A DNA stretch of 64,000 bases from Lucifuga dentata (GCA_014773175.1 VXCM01002146.1:62516-126515); one strand, 5' to 3'. Positions 13,359 through 27,912 are shown, counted from the first letter of the stretch. Notes: generated by a model not told the origin, from the letters alone. Program-made: numbers and translations.

Positions 13359-14384
13359 CCAATGTCTTTAAAAACATTTTCACATTGTTGTGCAAGCAGT
13401 TTGTCCGAGCTATAGAGAGACATACATACTACCAAAGATACTTAGTTACTCCAAGAGAAATTTATTGCATATGTTTTTGGAAGCTGGATACAATACAACA
13501 ATAGACAAAACACGTATGATTACAAATTAAAGCCTGGAGTTAAATCTTTATTCCAGTGTAGCAGCACTGGTAGAAAATACAATTCAGCTCGCAAATAGTT
13601 TGAACATCTTTGTACAAAAAAACATGTGTTGCATGCTTTTACATTTAAAAAACACATTTATTATTTTAACATACCAGAATCCTATTGGACTTTTGCAATC
13701 ATTTTCAATTTTGCAGTTGCCTGTGGTTTAGAATCACTACCACAAATCTGGGTGAAGCCCCAAAATCTTCTGCAGGCAAGTTTTTCAATTCACAACATGT
13801 GGTAGAATTATGTCCCCTGCATTGAAATTTTCTTGGTATGACAAAACTAGAAACAATACTGCCGCTAACAGTGCTGTTGCTTGGGGGAACCCAGTACTTT
13901 AGGGAAGCCATTGAGCTTAATTCATGTGGTTGAAATATTGCTGAGTCACAAATAAAAAACAGATGAATTAAGGCTACCAAAGCCCAAAGCTATCTCAGCA
14001 GAATGCCGAGTTTACTTATCAGCAAGTTGATGTGATTAATATAAAGAGCTGATATAGAAGGAAAAAATTAAACCTTGGAATTGCCCTGCAAAGTGTATGT
14101 ATCCCATTCCTTCACAATTACACCTTAAACCTCAAATGTTCCAGTAGAGCTGCTATGAGGTGGTGTGTTTGAACTAGATGTATGAAATGTATATATGAAA
14201 ATTCACCCTGCATGTTCAGCAACTGTCAGGATGAAAGCAAAGAAAAAAATTTGAATAAAGTCATTCACATGCTATAAGTCATATTCATACTGAAACAAAT
14301 GCTGCATAATAAAAGCTGGTGAGAGAAGTGTCAAAGTGTAGAAATCCTTTATGCTGTTATCCATCAGTGGAGCTGTTTCCATGC

Positions 14385-14387
<3 letters not shown>

Positions 14388-14430
<43 letters not shown>
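14388..14430. repeat. (CA)n microsatellite
   Basis: About 21 dinucleotide units, immediately 5' of a degenerate RTE LINE. Confidence 0.95.
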
Positions 14431-14433
<3 letters not shown>

Positions 14434-14442
14434 AAGAAGTGA

Positions 14443-15135
14443 GTTGTTGCCCCAAGTGAAGGAACTCAAGTATTTGGGGGTCTTCATTATGAGTGAGAAC
14501 CATTTTCAAGAGGAGATTGATGCTGTTCTGCAGTGGTGTGGATGCTGTACCACAGTGTTATTGTAAAGAGAGAGCTGCACTAAAGACAGGTCTCAATTTA
14601 CTGGTTGATCTATGGCATTCTGGATGACTTCTGGTAGTGTTGGGACAATGGCAGGGTGGTGAGCCTGACGTAAAGCCTTTATATCAAAAGGAGGCAGCTG
14701 AAGTCAATTGAGCATCAGGATGCTTCCTTCCTGAGAAGGTGTGGATCTATGGTCAAAATCTCACCTATGGATTCTGGATGAATTCTAGTGTTTGGACATA
14801 TATACAGAGTCAGGAGCTTGGACATCAGAAGGGAGCCCAGTGTAAAACTGTTGCTGCTTTGCATTGAAAGGAGACAGCAGAATTTGGGCATCTATTCAGG
14901 ATGACTCCTCCCTGGGAAGGTATTCTGGGATTGTTCAAATTGAAGGAGCGCACAGGGTAGACCGAGAATATCCTGGAGGAATTGCATATAACAGCTGGCC
15001 TGGAAGAGGGTTGAGCTCCCCCAGGAAGAGGTGGAGGATGTGGCTAGGGAGAGCGACATCTGGTCTAATTTGCTTAGTCTGTTGTCTCTACAATCTGGAC
15101 CCGGATAAGAGGGGGAAAATGAATTAAAAAAAAAA
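14443..15135 (+). mobile_element. Degenerate RTE-clade (Rex3-like) LINE, 3' part
   Basis: The segment keeps the order of the common fish RTE element: 'GAACTCAAGTATTTGGGGGTC' type block, a 'gtaaagagagagctg' block, 'ggaggcagctgaag', 'aggatgcttccttcctg', 'agctggcctggaagagg', 'gagctcccccaggaagag', and finally 'ctggacccggataag' near 15093-15110. These correspond to the C-terminal part of the reverse transcriptase ORF and the 3'UTR. Many stops, indels and internal rearrangement show it is an old dead copy. Family name is by recall of the consensus, not by alignment. Confidence 0.75.
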
Positions 15136-15994
15136 AAACAGAATTGTGAAAGATAACAGTTTCCAGGCACATGCTTGTCACAAAAATACAAGTATGAATA
15201 TGTATGTGATGTATAAACACACATGTATTCTTAGGGTGTCTGCATGTGTCAGTCCCAGAGAAAGTATGTTATTTTGTAGGGTTTTTTTTTTTAATCTGTC
15301 TTACATCTCATATAGCTGACACTACAGAGCTACTTACCATGAGTTCAACAAATTTTATAGTCCTGAACTGTGACCTGGAGGTTATAGGTGTGCGGATCCC
15401 TTTGCAGTGATTGAGAAAGGCCAGTAAGGACATATTCAAGCACCTCATTGTTTAATAAAGAAGTGTTTGCAAGCTAGTTGCAGTTTCTTGATGATGTATA
15501 CCTCCTGGACATAAAATGTTGTGTTTAAGTCCAGTTAGACTGGTTGCAGTGCACGCCTGGTTTCTGATTGCATCAAATGCATCAAAAGTGGCACTTTTGA
15601 TCAGATTTTGATTCCATTTGATTTGACCTTTATCATTACAACAAAAATCAAGGATGTGACAGCCATGCACCCCGTAACATTTGCCAACACTAATTATTTC
15701 TCATTATTTTACCGTTGCAGACATTTTGTGTAGCCAAACTAAACTAAACTACAAACAGTTGCACAAAAGCTAAAAATACAGATACACAAAAAGCTCAATG
15801 CTAAGCTCTGTTGTTTACCCACACACGTTGAATGTTGATGTTGTAACTGTATAGAAGCAAGTGCACTAGCACTAGCACTTCAAGTACTTAAATTAGCACT
15901 TCCAAATGCAAGCCATATGGAAATGTTCTCCAACAACTGTATAAAAGTCAGTGCTGCTGACTTTTAAACAGCTATTTATATTAAATTGTAAGTA

Positions 15995-16005
15995 TTACTA
16001 TTGCT
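15995..16005. repeat. Target-site duplication, left copy
   Basis: TTACTATTGCT, identical to 16142-16152. Confidence 0.85.
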
Positions 16006-16141
16006 CTGTGATAGGCTGGCAACCTGTTCAGGGTTTACCCTGCCTCTCTCCCAGTGACTGCTGGATAGGCTCCAGCCCCAGTGACCCTGAATGGGATAAG
16101 CAGGTGTGGATGGATGGATGGATGGATGGATGGATGGATGG
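16006..16141 (+). mobile_element. 5'-truncated LINE 3' end with (GGAT)n tail and 11-bp target-site duplication
   Basis: The 136-bp insert has the widespread fish block 'ggctggcaacctgttcaggg ... ggataggctccagcccc ... gggataagcagg' and ends in GGAT tetranucleotides. It is flanked by a perfect direct repeat TTACTATTGCT at 15995-16005 and 16142-16152, which defines both ends. A GATG-type tail is typical of Rex3/RTE elements, so that family is likely. Confidence 0.8.
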
Positions 16142-16152
16142 TTACTATTGCT
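16142..16152. repeat. Target-site duplication, right copy
   Basis: TTACTATTGCT, identical to 15995-16005. Confidence 0.85.
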
Positions 16153-19100
16153 TCTCTAATTGCTTAATTTTCCCACTAAAATGTCCTTGTAATCCTTGAT
16201 TTCTCCAGATGGCATAAGTTTTCTGTTGCCATAAGCAGAGCTGATTGGCTGTAAGAGGTTGGTCAGTCAGCCATGTTTTTAGTTTAGTTTCATTCAGTTT
16301 CATTCTTTTACCCAGAACACAAAGCAAACTACTTCTGCTTGAAGATACCCCATGGAGTTTTCTTGTAAACAAACACATCTGCTGACATTCAGTGGTTCTC
16401 ACATTGTGCATAAAACATCTACCAAACATGTTTAATGCATTTCTTTCCTCATAAAACATTTGCAAAGTTGACTTGTAAATCTGTCTTTCTTGAAAATATC
16501 CATATGCATATCGAATAGTGGGTCTTCTTCTCTTCCCTTATTGGTGGATTACTACCTTTTATGGCACATTACTGCTGCCAATTGTTGCCATGAGGAAATG
16601 TGCAAAACAGGCATTCTCGCAGCCTCTGATTCCTCCATGGCACGTGCTTTAAATTGAACTGACATTAATTTTTCTGAGCATTGTGGAACTGAACTTAGAC
16701 CTATCTGAAACTTTCTGTAAGATATCATCAACTCACAAATAATCCTCAGTGATGATAACATTTTATACCCTGAAGTTAGACTGATTTGGGAATCATAAAA
16801 TTTAAACATGCTGCATAAATATAAGACTTATTAGCACTGAGCTTCACTTGCTTTATGGAATAAAGAAAGGAAACAATAAATTAATACCAGGCCTTGGTTT
16901 GGCTCTAGAATCATCTGATTTTCATTGAAGCCTAATTTAATCACACTAATTGCCCCCACACAGCCTTTACAATAGATCAACTCTGAAACAATACAGCTTT
17001 TGTCTGTTGCTGGATTTTTCTGACTGGGAAAAACACACATGCACAAACATTTAGTCAACAGCTGCTGACAACTGAGTTCAGCACTTTCACTGTATTGTTT
17101 TAATACCACAGAGTTGAGTGCTTCCACCATTAATGCCAAAATGTCTGTCTCTTTGACTGCCTATCTGTCTTCAAATGCCTCCAACTCTTGAGTGAAACAG
17201 AGTGTAATTGTAAGTATAACCTATCTCACTACACAGCAAACTATGTTTTAAATTTTGGACCCCTTCATGGATTACATTGGAACCAGGAGGGTTCAAGATT
17301 GTGCAAAATGGTCTCTACTTTCACTGAAATGCCTAGAAATAATGTAATGTGTCTGGAATGTAATCTACACATCATTTATTTATTTTGTCATTCTGTTTAC
17401 CTGCTTTATTGACCATTTACATGTGTAACATTTCTAAATGTGTTTTAGTTTGCATTTTATATATAGGTGTTCTTTCTTTATTTGAGGTTGAATTTGGCAC
17501 TGTACTGTATGCTTGCCTTTTGTGTCAACTGTCAGCTAAGACAAATTCTAAGGCTGGTTACACATGATAAATTGTACCCTGGCTGGTCTTTTCTATGGAG
17601 GGATATTCCTCTGAAATTCGCAGCACTATGATGTACTTTGCTTGAATTCTCCACTTTGCCACTGTGCTCAGTTCAACTTTGGTCTTTCTGCCACTGACCT
17701 TCTCAAGGTGCAACTAATGTAGAAACAGCTGTCTATGTTTTAATAGAGGTGACAAAATAATGGAGCATATAGAGCACTAACACAATACAAGTGTTAACTC
17801 ATACAATGACCTGAGGTAAAAGATGACTGTATGCTGAAATATCAGCAGTCAGACAGTGCTACCAGGTCTCATAAACTGGCATGTAGTCTATGCTAATGTG
17901 ACATTTGTAGCTAAAAGTTAGCTTTAGATTTAGTTAATGGTTTGCAACAAATCATTTACTTCTAGCTGACTGAATAGCAGTAAGACTGAATAGCAATGAC
18001 AAATTTAAAAGTGCATCCATGTTTCTTTCTTTTTTAAGTTGTTTCTTGCCTCAGGTTCAAACAAAACCAAAAATAGTGCTGAAGAAGAAATTGGACACTG
18101 GTCTGGTTTGCCCTTTGGAATAAAAGTTGTCACACAAATCAAGTATTGTTACCTATGTTGAAATATTGTGATGTGTGGTATTTAATACTAGTTGTATGTT
18201 TTCAGCCTCTAGTAAGTGTGTAAATATATCTTAAGGGATTTAACAGCCTCAGTACTGTGTGATCTCTGCCTGCTAATTGTGGGATGTAATTGGCAACAGC
18301 TTTGTTGGCTATGAGAATGTTACATAGCTCACATTATGCCTTTGCACTGTATACTGGGAATTTTCATTTACCAGAAAAAAAGGCTATGTTTGTAGTGTGG
18401 AGTGTGTACTGTGAGCACACTGTGTGGTGAAGCTTGTACCGCAAAAAGGAAATAAACCAAAAGAGCATAGTTGTGTCTGCTGAGAAAAAAAAAAAAAAAA
18501 AANAAAAAAAAAAAAAAAAAACTGTCTTCCTTGCAGTACGTTTTTAATAACCGCATCATGGTTTCACTTGCTTTGCTTCAAAGGACAAGCAGAAACCACC
18601 AAACAGCGCAGCAGACGCCACACGAAAGGAACAGGTATTGTGAAGCAGAGCGAAAAGGTTACACACATCATAGAGGCAAAGTCCCTGATATGCATGTGAG
18701 ACCATCAGAGTTCATTTCAGCCACAGAAGGCAGTCATGAATGATGCTCTGGAGAAGGTAATGAGGACAGAATGACATCAACTAAAAATTCATAGTTTAGT
18801 GTGATTCAGAATTTTAGACCCGAAACAACACTGAAATGCATGCAAGTGTTACTGAGAAATCATATGCAAATGTAAATATGAAGGAAAAAAATAACACTAA
18901 AGGGGGACATAACCATTGTGGTCACAGAAATTATATGTAGACACATAGAGCTGCTAGTTTGATTCCCAATGACAACACTTAGGCAGGAGGAGTAAAGGAT
19001 TATATGTAACTGTTTCCTATTAGAGAAGTGCCCATGGGAGGTTTTATTGACAGTATTCAGAGAAGGATTTGAAATTTTAGCTTAGCAGTTTCCAAACTGA

Positions 19101-19969
19101 GGACTAGTGGCTGCTCAGTGTATTTCTTAGGGGTTTTTAGGGATCCTAGCAGAATAAAATTAGTTTATAAACATACAGTATATACTGTGTTTGACTCACT
19201 TCAGGTTTGCCCAAATGAGAAATATACCAATACTTTGATTACTTTGTATTTTCCCTGTTGTTTCCCGATTTACTCCCCTCTGAAGGTGGTCACTGGATTT
19301 TTTTTAAATATGGCAGTCTTGAAATTGGTGAGTGACATCACTTCTCCAAACTGTCAAAATTCCTGCATATTTTAAAGTCATCCCAGTCTATTCAGTCTTC
19401 ATTTTAAATTTAATATAATAAAGTGCATTTCCTAGTTTTGATTGTGGGGGCCACTCACACAAAATGAATGTTTCAACTCATTTTTAAGTCAAGAGAAGTC
19501 ACATCTGTGTTTGTAACAATCAGAACAACACTGGCACAACTTACCGATCTACAAACACATGACCATCTATGACACACATATGCAAATGCATACTGAAAAC
19601 ACATACAGACAAAGAAGGATATCAGCATCAAGGGTTTGTTGGACAAGTCTGGTCCTGAATTTGAGACAAGCAATTATGTGGTAGACTTAACAACAAGACC
19701 GGGAGGGAGGAGCAGGACTTTCACAAGGACAGGTCTGCTACTGTTCGATGTTAGGACAAGACCAATGTCCATAAACACACACACAAAGAGAGGGATTGTG
19801 TTACCCCCAGGGCACAGACATGCATAACAGAAATGTCCAGGTACCTAAAGCAATTCCTGCATTTGCTCTGAAGAATAAAATATGTGTTGTGTGATATTCT
19901 TCAGTATGGAGATGTTCTTATTTACAAAATTTATTATTTTACTATTTAGGCTCTTGATTTAAAAGTCAC

Positions 19970-20095
19970 TTCACTTCACTTTATTATCTCTTACATGGAA
20001 ATTTGTTCTGCAGCAGCCATTGCGATAAGAACACAGCAAAGAACACAAAATATATAATAAATACATAAAAAATATTGAAACAATGAGGAAAAACA
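19970..20095 (-). mobile_element. Possible LINE 3' end, reverse orientation
   Basis: The run 'cactttattatctcttacatggaaatttgttctgcagcagc' style sequence resembles the reverse complement of a non-LTR element 3' end common in fish. It is short and degenerate, so the call is weak. Confidence 0.35.
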
Positions 20096-20578
20096 AACTG
20101 CCTAATTGTGCATAGCAATAGAGCAATTGCAACTCAAAATAATTCAAAATAGAATAAAATATATAATTTATGTAAGCAAAACATCCACTAAATACATATT
20201 AAAATCCAGATTTAACCATTTTTAGGCCTGTAGTGAAACCAGACTAAAGTATGAGAACTTCCCAGCAAGCTCCAAAATTCCTAAAGTTCTGGTATTAACA
20301 TGCAGTACATGCAGTAGCACTATCAACAGCATTATATCAGTGGGCCTCCCCAAGGAGAAGGATGAATTACAGCTAGTGCTCAGCAGCTGTTGTTGACCCC
20401 ACCCCNCCCCCAACCTACACGGACAGGCAGGACAATTAAAAACACTGCAAACACCAAACACTGTAGGGATCCTTGTTTAGATAGAGTCTAATGTCATAAT
20501 TAACAAGGTTTGGCTTCTTGTCTATATCATCAACCTTAAAGAAGAAAAGCATATGTGAAATTTTAGAGAAAAAAATGG

Positions 20579-20581
<3 letters not shown>

Positions 20582-20612
<31 letters not shown>
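20582..20612. repeat. (CT)n microsatellite
   Basis: About 15 CT units in intergenic DNA. Confidence 0.95.
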
Positions 20613-20614
<2 letters not shown>

Positions 20615-23412
20615 CCACTTTTCAGAAAGAAACATTAAAACGGTCTGATCCTCTCACAAACATATGGACCCCCACCCACTCACTCAAACTTCCACAGTCT
20701 TCCACCCATCCACTCACTCACGCATATACACAGGAAATTACTTGGTGTCTGGCTTTTGTTTCTTTTGATTTCTTGAAGGCTTGTTTACCTGTCGTCTAGT
20801 TTTTGCTCCAGAAGCTTTAACTGACCTCACTAAACCTCACCACTGTATGGATGGTTAACCCTTCAATGGTCTTCAGTAGTTTCATAAAAAACCTGATGTT
20901 ATTCACGTCCTAACAGTCAAATCACTGAGACAAATCAACAAATATCAGCAATGACAGTACCCCATGATTTCTGCAAGGCACAATTCTGCATCTCTCCATT
21001 ACTGCACATCTGAGCCTCATTTTGACTCTTTGATTGTGAGTGCTGGAGGAAATTACAATATACTGCATAATAACAGAATGAAATCGAGTAGAATAGAATT
21101 ACTGGGGGGAAAAAAACATTTTAACCATGATGTTGGAGTGACAAATAGTTATTACTGTATAATTGAAGCCATAAAAGTCTTTAACACTCTAGAATACATT
21201 TATGAGACATCAATATATTTCCTTAATGCTCTCATCTTTTCATTAATTTGTCAGTCTTCATTGTGTGCAATTTTTTTTTTTTTTTTTTTTTTGGATAAAG
21301 CTAAGCAGCTGAGGCATCCCTGAGGAATGCTCTCTGGACCTGTTGACAGCCTTCTGGGGACTTCATAGACTTCAGTGGCTTTAGGGGGACTAAGTGAAGG
21401 GAGAGTTTCACCTTTTTTTGTAATTACTTCCAGACTATTGAATTCTCTTTTCCTTTTATGCTGCGTGCCTCTGTCAGGGCCCATTATTGAGTTTATTCCT
21501 GAGTAAAACTAACTTTTTACTAGCACCGATTTTGAGTTTGACTGATTTTATGTGCACCTCAAGCATCTGTCAGGTTTGATAAGTCAAAGTGGATGTATTT
21601 CCCTCCATGGTGGATCAACGTAATGGGGGATCAAACTCAGATTTTGATTGTCAGTAAAATGCTGATATACAAAGTTCAGAATCTTCAGAATTTATTTCTT
21701 TCAGCTGAATAGGTCAGCACTCGTCAGTCGTGATCAGGAGCTAAAAGGGGTCAGCTGGGTTTGACGTTGGGTTTTGTGGTGGATCTACACCTGCCAAGAA
21801 TAACAATATGTTTTCAGTACACTCACTCCTAGTAAAGTGAAAATCTTTCAAATTTAGGTCAACTCCAGTCAAGACAAATTTATTTCCTGAGTGCTTTTAA
21901 CAAAATAGATTAATCTCAAAGTGCTTTGTACAGTATCCTGGGGCAGAAATAGAGATAAAAACAAAAAAAAAAAAGCCAACACATAACAGTGTGTGTCCCA
22001 GCCTGAAAATATTTTGGAACCAGCTCAGTGGCTGAACTTCCACAATGGGGCCACTGTGGGCCCATTACAGTCACTCGCCACGCTTTTAGAGAGATGTAAT
22101 CACGTTATTGAATTTCCACTCCCTCTACCTTTATGATGTAATTTCATTATAGACGCATTAATATTTGTATTTTGTTGTTTTCTGAGCTGCTTTTGAAGGT
22201 TCTGCTGCCGTGACATCATGTCTGGATATAGATCAAATATAAGCTAGTTAAAAGAAAAAAAAAGAGGAAAAGAACATCAGGTAGATAAGAATTGTCAGTT
22301 TTTGTTTTGAAGGGTTTAGAATTATTTTCTGTCTCTGTCTCTTTCCATCTCTCTCTCTCAGGAACATGTCTCACTTCCTGTGATTTTGAGATGCATGCAG
22401 TTTCTGGCCTGAAATGATCAAATGCGATTTAGTATGAAATGTGAAGAAGACCCGGGTCTGGACTCTCTCTCCTTTGAAAGTTTGCCATCCTCCCTCAGCT
22501 CCTTGATTGCTTCAACATATGTCAAGGGATGTATTTTTCGGTGCCTCCCGTTGGTGTTACCAGTCAACCACAATGTGAACAAAGTGCTTTGGACATCAGT
22601 GTAATTTGACAGCTAGCAGCAGTACTGCAAACCCAGGGTCACTTAAACAATATTTCTGTGGATTTGGTGGGCCAAGAACTGAGGAGCTGACCTAGTTCTC
22701 GATTGTGAACCTTTTGACTGCCAAGTAGCTGGTCCAAATTTTTTTTTGTTGCCCTTAGTCACGGTTACAGTCTCAGAGGACTTCATTATTACCACATTAT
22801 GGAACAATTACACCATCAGTGAAGTTCTCAAGAAGGAAAAACAGTACTACAGTCAGGAAAAAGCAGGAATCCACCTTCCAGGACAGTCAAGTGTACATTA
22901 AGGGCAAACAGTAACAGAATATCAAAACTTGAGTTTGATCAAAACTAGATCTGGAATGAGGTATTGCTCTCCATCTCCAGAAGAAGAGACAAAGGATAGA
23001 ACTCAGCCAGTAAGCATCTCCTAATCTGTTTCTCATTCATATCTTTTATTGCTGTGGGAACTACTGAAACACCAGACAGGAGGGCCATTTCCAGTCCCTG
23101 AGCCATCATAACCCTCTCTGAACTGACAGTTGCCCTCTGGAGAGACAACCTACAGGGTCACGTTTTCAGAAATTTGTCTCCTTGCTCAGGCATCCCCATG
23201 GAATGACTGTCTTGTTTATGCTATAAAACAATTTAGGGTCAGAACTTGGGGAGGAAGAAGTGTTCATTTCAGGGTTTTTCAGATCATAGGTAGAGGTCTC
23301 CTTGAAAGTGTTCTGAAAGAGATTAGTACTGTAAGGTGAAAATAAATACAAAAAGGAAAGGGCACAGATGTCATCTATACCATCCTAGGGGCAACAGTTT
23401 TGTGCACTACAT

Positions 23413-23473
23413 ATATCATGGAGTATTTGCGAAAATATGTTGGTATTCATATTTTGCAAATACTCCATGATAT
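23413..23473. other. Near-perfect hairpin, 26-bp stem and 8-nt loop
   Basis: The left arm 23413-23439 pairs with 23448-23473 over 26 base pairs with a single bulged G and loop TTGGTATT. It may be a palindromic mobile-element relic or a transcribed small hairpin; nothing in the sequence decides which. Confidence 0.8.
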
Positions 23474-24625
23474 CTGTTTTTCTTATTTATTTTTTACTAC
23501 AATGGATGTTAGCAACTTTTAAGTACTTTTCACACACTTACAGAAATCAATATGCTGTACAAATTCAAATGGACCCAGTTGTTATTTGGGTTATGGGAGG
23601 ACATGTTGTGCAATTCTTCAGCCTAAAATAAAGCACATACACTATGAAATCAGCTTGTACCTCACAGGTCAGGAGTTGTTCTGGTGCATGGAAAAGCCTC
23701 ACCTCTGCTTCCTTCCGTCTGTATTTCACAGCTGTAATTTGCAGTGACCTGTTGGTGCATCTGGCTGCTTGTTCTTTTAGTGGAAAGAGCTGTGTCAATA
23801 TTGGTGAAGCCGTAACTCAGTGATACATTGAACAGTAAGATAATGCTTCAGTGACAGGAGCCATTAGTCAAATGAGGCGTGTGCAAACAGATACACTTCC
23901 CGCAGTCAGATGCAAACACACATGTACTTACATGCACAGACACTTATACACACAGTAAGAAAGGCGAGAGGAACTGATAAAGAACACATGTACATGATCA
24001 AAAGCCACACACATATAATTCAAATTACCCGGAAATTCACACAGTCATGTTCAAGATTTCTTAAGAGTTTTGACTGCTAAAATTAAGATTAGCAGGCAGC
24101 AGATCGGCTTGAAAGGTCATATGACCAAAACCTGAGTATTTCCAAATAAGTCTTATCATTAGTTTGGAGTTTTTCAGTTACTTTAACAGAAGTATGTCAA
24201 GCTGAATTTCCAATACATTCCTGTGATTTCTGAGAGTACCTGGTACAAACACCATCCATTTGGGATTCTAAGCTCCTTTAAACAAATGTTAGGGATCACT
24301 TGCAAACACCATTTGGCATTGGTGTGGTGTGAACAGCACTTTGTCACTCCAGTCTCAAAGGAGCTCATTTTATCTGTGCTGACAGACAGCTCGTGTAACC
24401 CAATCCTCGGGTACTGAGTGAACAGCCTGCCCTGAGTCACTACTTCACAATGGAATCACTCACAGAGACACACACATACATGTGCAAATACACATAGAGA
24501 CAACAGAACTTGACATGTGTGCTTTACAAAAATGTTAACATTTCATTTGAATTCACAAATAGTTTTCAGATGTCTTAGTGTCGAATAAAGCTGTTTCTCC
24601 TCCACGATACATAACTACCTGTGAT

Positions 24626-24629
<4 letters not shown>

Positions 24630-24681
<52 letters not shown>
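24630..24681. repeat. (GA)n microsatellite
   Basis: About 26 units of AG. Confidence 0.95.
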
Positions 24682-24945
24682 CTTCTAGTTCCCTCCTTTT
24701 TGTGTCATTTTTCTGTATCATTACTTGTCACTGGATCAAACACACACACACTACACACAACATACACACACAGATACGGAATAGTGTTTCTTCTGTCCCT
24801 TGCTGTGTTCTAAACCCCTCCAAGGTGGAATAAGTGATACTCAAGCTAGAATCATTGTCAACCCCTTGAGCCCAGCTGATGAGGTTTGATTAAAGGAGCT
24901 GAAACCCAAAACGTGCTCTGTGTGTGTTCACTTTCAATCATCCAG

Positions 24946-24980
<35 letters not shown>
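24946..24980. repeat. (CA)n microsatellite
   Basis: About 17 CA units. Confidence 0.95.
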
Positions 24981-24982
<2 letters not shown>

Positions 24983-26075
24983 CAAAAGGTCAAATGTTAG
25001 GAGACAAATACACATTACTACAAGCATACACATGTCCTGTGACGACTGTGTGTGTATTCCTTTTAAATCATCTCTGCAAAACAAGGGAGCATGTTTGACC
25101 TTGTGACCTTTCCTGTGCATGACCGTCCAAGCAGAGCCAAGAGGATGAGTTTTAATGTATGGAAGCACATGAAACATCTGGAAAACCTTAACCTCCACTA
25201 TAAATGGAGTATAGGTGGAAGAGATGGTTGGTTTTCTGTAGTTATTTTTTGCGATCACGTGACTCTCCAAAACAACACGACTGTGACTCTACATGGAAAT
25301 TTTATAGCCAGAAATATTTTTAAATGATGTCACATTCATGAAACCAATGTTACCAACACCATGTATTGACACATTCCTCTTCCTCAGTTTGCTATTCCTC
25401 TCTCTGATTGGTTTCTGTGTCAGGATGTGTGACATGCCACACAGTCAGTGCTTTGTGTGTAATTACTAAATCACAGTTTCACAGCCTTTTTTAGCACAGA
25501 CTGTCTGTTCAGATGTACAAAGTACCTGGTGGAAAGCATGTTATTCTCCAACCTTTACAGCATGGCAAGCAAATACCTTTGTGTTTAGCTAAGAACAGAG
25601 ACGCCCTGTTGTGTCAACAAGGCCAGATTTATGCTCAGATTCTTTCCTCTGTGTTATTGTGGTATTTGTAGCTTGCTACAACTGTAAAATGTAACTACAG
25701 ACATGTCTACAAGCGTTACTGGTACTCACAGATAATCTGTTTCATCTGTGTTTTAATTGGAAACGTACTAGACATTGTAAGGCTTTTATCATATTCAGTG
25801 TATCACAAATGAATTGTGAACCGCGCAATGAGCAAAGAGTGACACCTACTGACCAAAGCATTTCAGGAAAACAGCAAGCTATGCATTACTACTGCACTGC
25901 ATAAAATTAGGGCCTGCCCCAGTTTATTTTTCTGGTTCTGATGAAATAGTGCCATAACTTATGCTAATTTTGCTACTCTCTCACACTGACATATGCTGGT
26001 TAACCTACACTCTGTTGAGGGGAGCAAACAGTCATCCACTGTCTGATAGGTCAATGTTTCTCAGAAAGAAAAGAA

Positions 26076-26210
26076 AACAACAACAACAACAACGCTGAAC
26101 AGAACCAACCTCAGTTTGGAATAAACTAAAGAAATGGCAGTTNAACAACAACAACAACAACGCTGAACAGAACCAACCTCAGTTTGGAATAAACTAAAGA
26201 AATGGCAGTT
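26076..26210. repeat. 67-bp direct repeat around a single N (assembly artefact)
   Basis: 26076-26142 and 26144-26210 are identical and start with six AAC units; one N separates them. Probably one genomic copy. Confidence 0.85.
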
Positions 26211-27911
26211 TGATGGGAATCTCAGTATCCCTCAGTATCCCACACAAATGACTGATAAGTGATGTCTGCAGTAAATAATTAAACACCAAGATTTTACTGG
26301 GGATCTTGGTGCAGATTACAATTTTTAAAGACTATATTGTTACTACTGTGGATGTTACACTTAGTGAACATTAGAAAGCAGTACAGCTATCCTGCTTAAT
26401 CTTTTAAGACTAAGCAGAATAACTGCACTATCAGACTATTAGACTATAATCAGACTATAATCCACTATAACCTGACCAGCAGACTCCACTAGAAATGGTT
26501 TGATGCTTTCTTCTTAGGGCACTGATTACAGATTGTGTGGCATGGTATTTGCTTTAACATAGCCTAAGTGAGCCCAAAGACATGCTTGAGGTCAGGCCTG
26601 CATATTTGACTTAGAATTTACAGAGATTAATGCAAGGATTCATTGAATTTACTGTGTGATTAAATTAATGCACTGATGTACTGGTATGATCAATGTGGAC
26701 ATCTGCTTTGGTCATTAAATGCAATATGACTCTTCCCCCCACTGAGTCACGATGAGTCATGCAGGGAGGGAAATGAACAAAGCACTTTCATACAGTTAAT
26801 ATAGGCTTATACATAGACAGAAATTAGATACACAGATGAAGTAGAAGCAAACATAATTCTAAAAATATTAAAGGTAAAGTTTATTTTATTGCCACTACTG
26901 TAATATTGAGCTCTGGATTTGAGGAGTCATACTTGTATAGACCTACAGCGACACCTGCTGGTCCCTCTTCTTCATCAAATACAAGATATTTATTAAAGAT
27001 ATCCTATATGTAATAACTACAGAGTGAAAAGGCAAAATCAAAATGTGAATAATCTTCTAGCACAAATTTATAAAAGAAAACAAATTTCAATTTTTTCCCA
27101 AATAATGGATTTTTCACAAAATAACTGAATAAAAATCTATTATACGCACAGCTTTTACTCTGAATAAAATTACTGTAAATAATGCTTTTTACAATATTTT
27201 GAGCATGTTTTTGAGTACATTTTTAGCATTGTAAAGACAATTCATGTGGGTAAGACAGTGCAATCACACAGGGTGTTTCATCAGATGTGTCTCAGCCTTC
27301 TACACATGTTGCTCTATTAGTTGCACTTAGTGTCCTTATAATCCTGGGATCTTGAATTCAATGATTAACTCAAGCCTCTGTTTAACTACCCTCAATAAAG
27401 GTGCCTTATTTGGTCAGATTTCTTTTTTAGACACAACACAGAAACATTGTTTTTTCAGAAACACTTAGTTGAAAAACCAATGTCCAGATGTATGTTCTCC
27501 AGATGTTCATCCTCAAAGTACAAGGAATTCCAGCTCCAAGATGTAAACGTGACGAACAGCATGGATAACATTACCGTAAATACAGTAAAAGAAACGTGGA
27601 TTGGCGTGGATTGTAGCTACTTTTGAATTATTTCTATCCATTAATCTTTCTTTTATGCCTGAGTTAAAATGAAATCTGTTAAAAGGCTTCTGTTGAAAAA
27701 TTCAGTCAAAATAAATGTGGAAGGTAAAACTCAAATGCTTTCAAATTCATTCAGCCTTTATTTGAGGTCATGTTGTATGGGTAAAGTGCTACATAAACCA
27801 AATGCCCATTAGATGTTAGGAAATCATATGGAGAGCTGAAAATTTTCAATCCAAATAAAACCTACAGCAGCTGGTTGATTTTTACAGCCTCAAGAGGGGC
27901 TTAGGGACTTA

Positions 27912-27912
27912 C

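Noticed and set aside
24630..24980. GA and CA repeats as a possible CRISPR-like array
   Set aside because: Simple dinucleotide repeats with no spacers; the genome is vertebrate.
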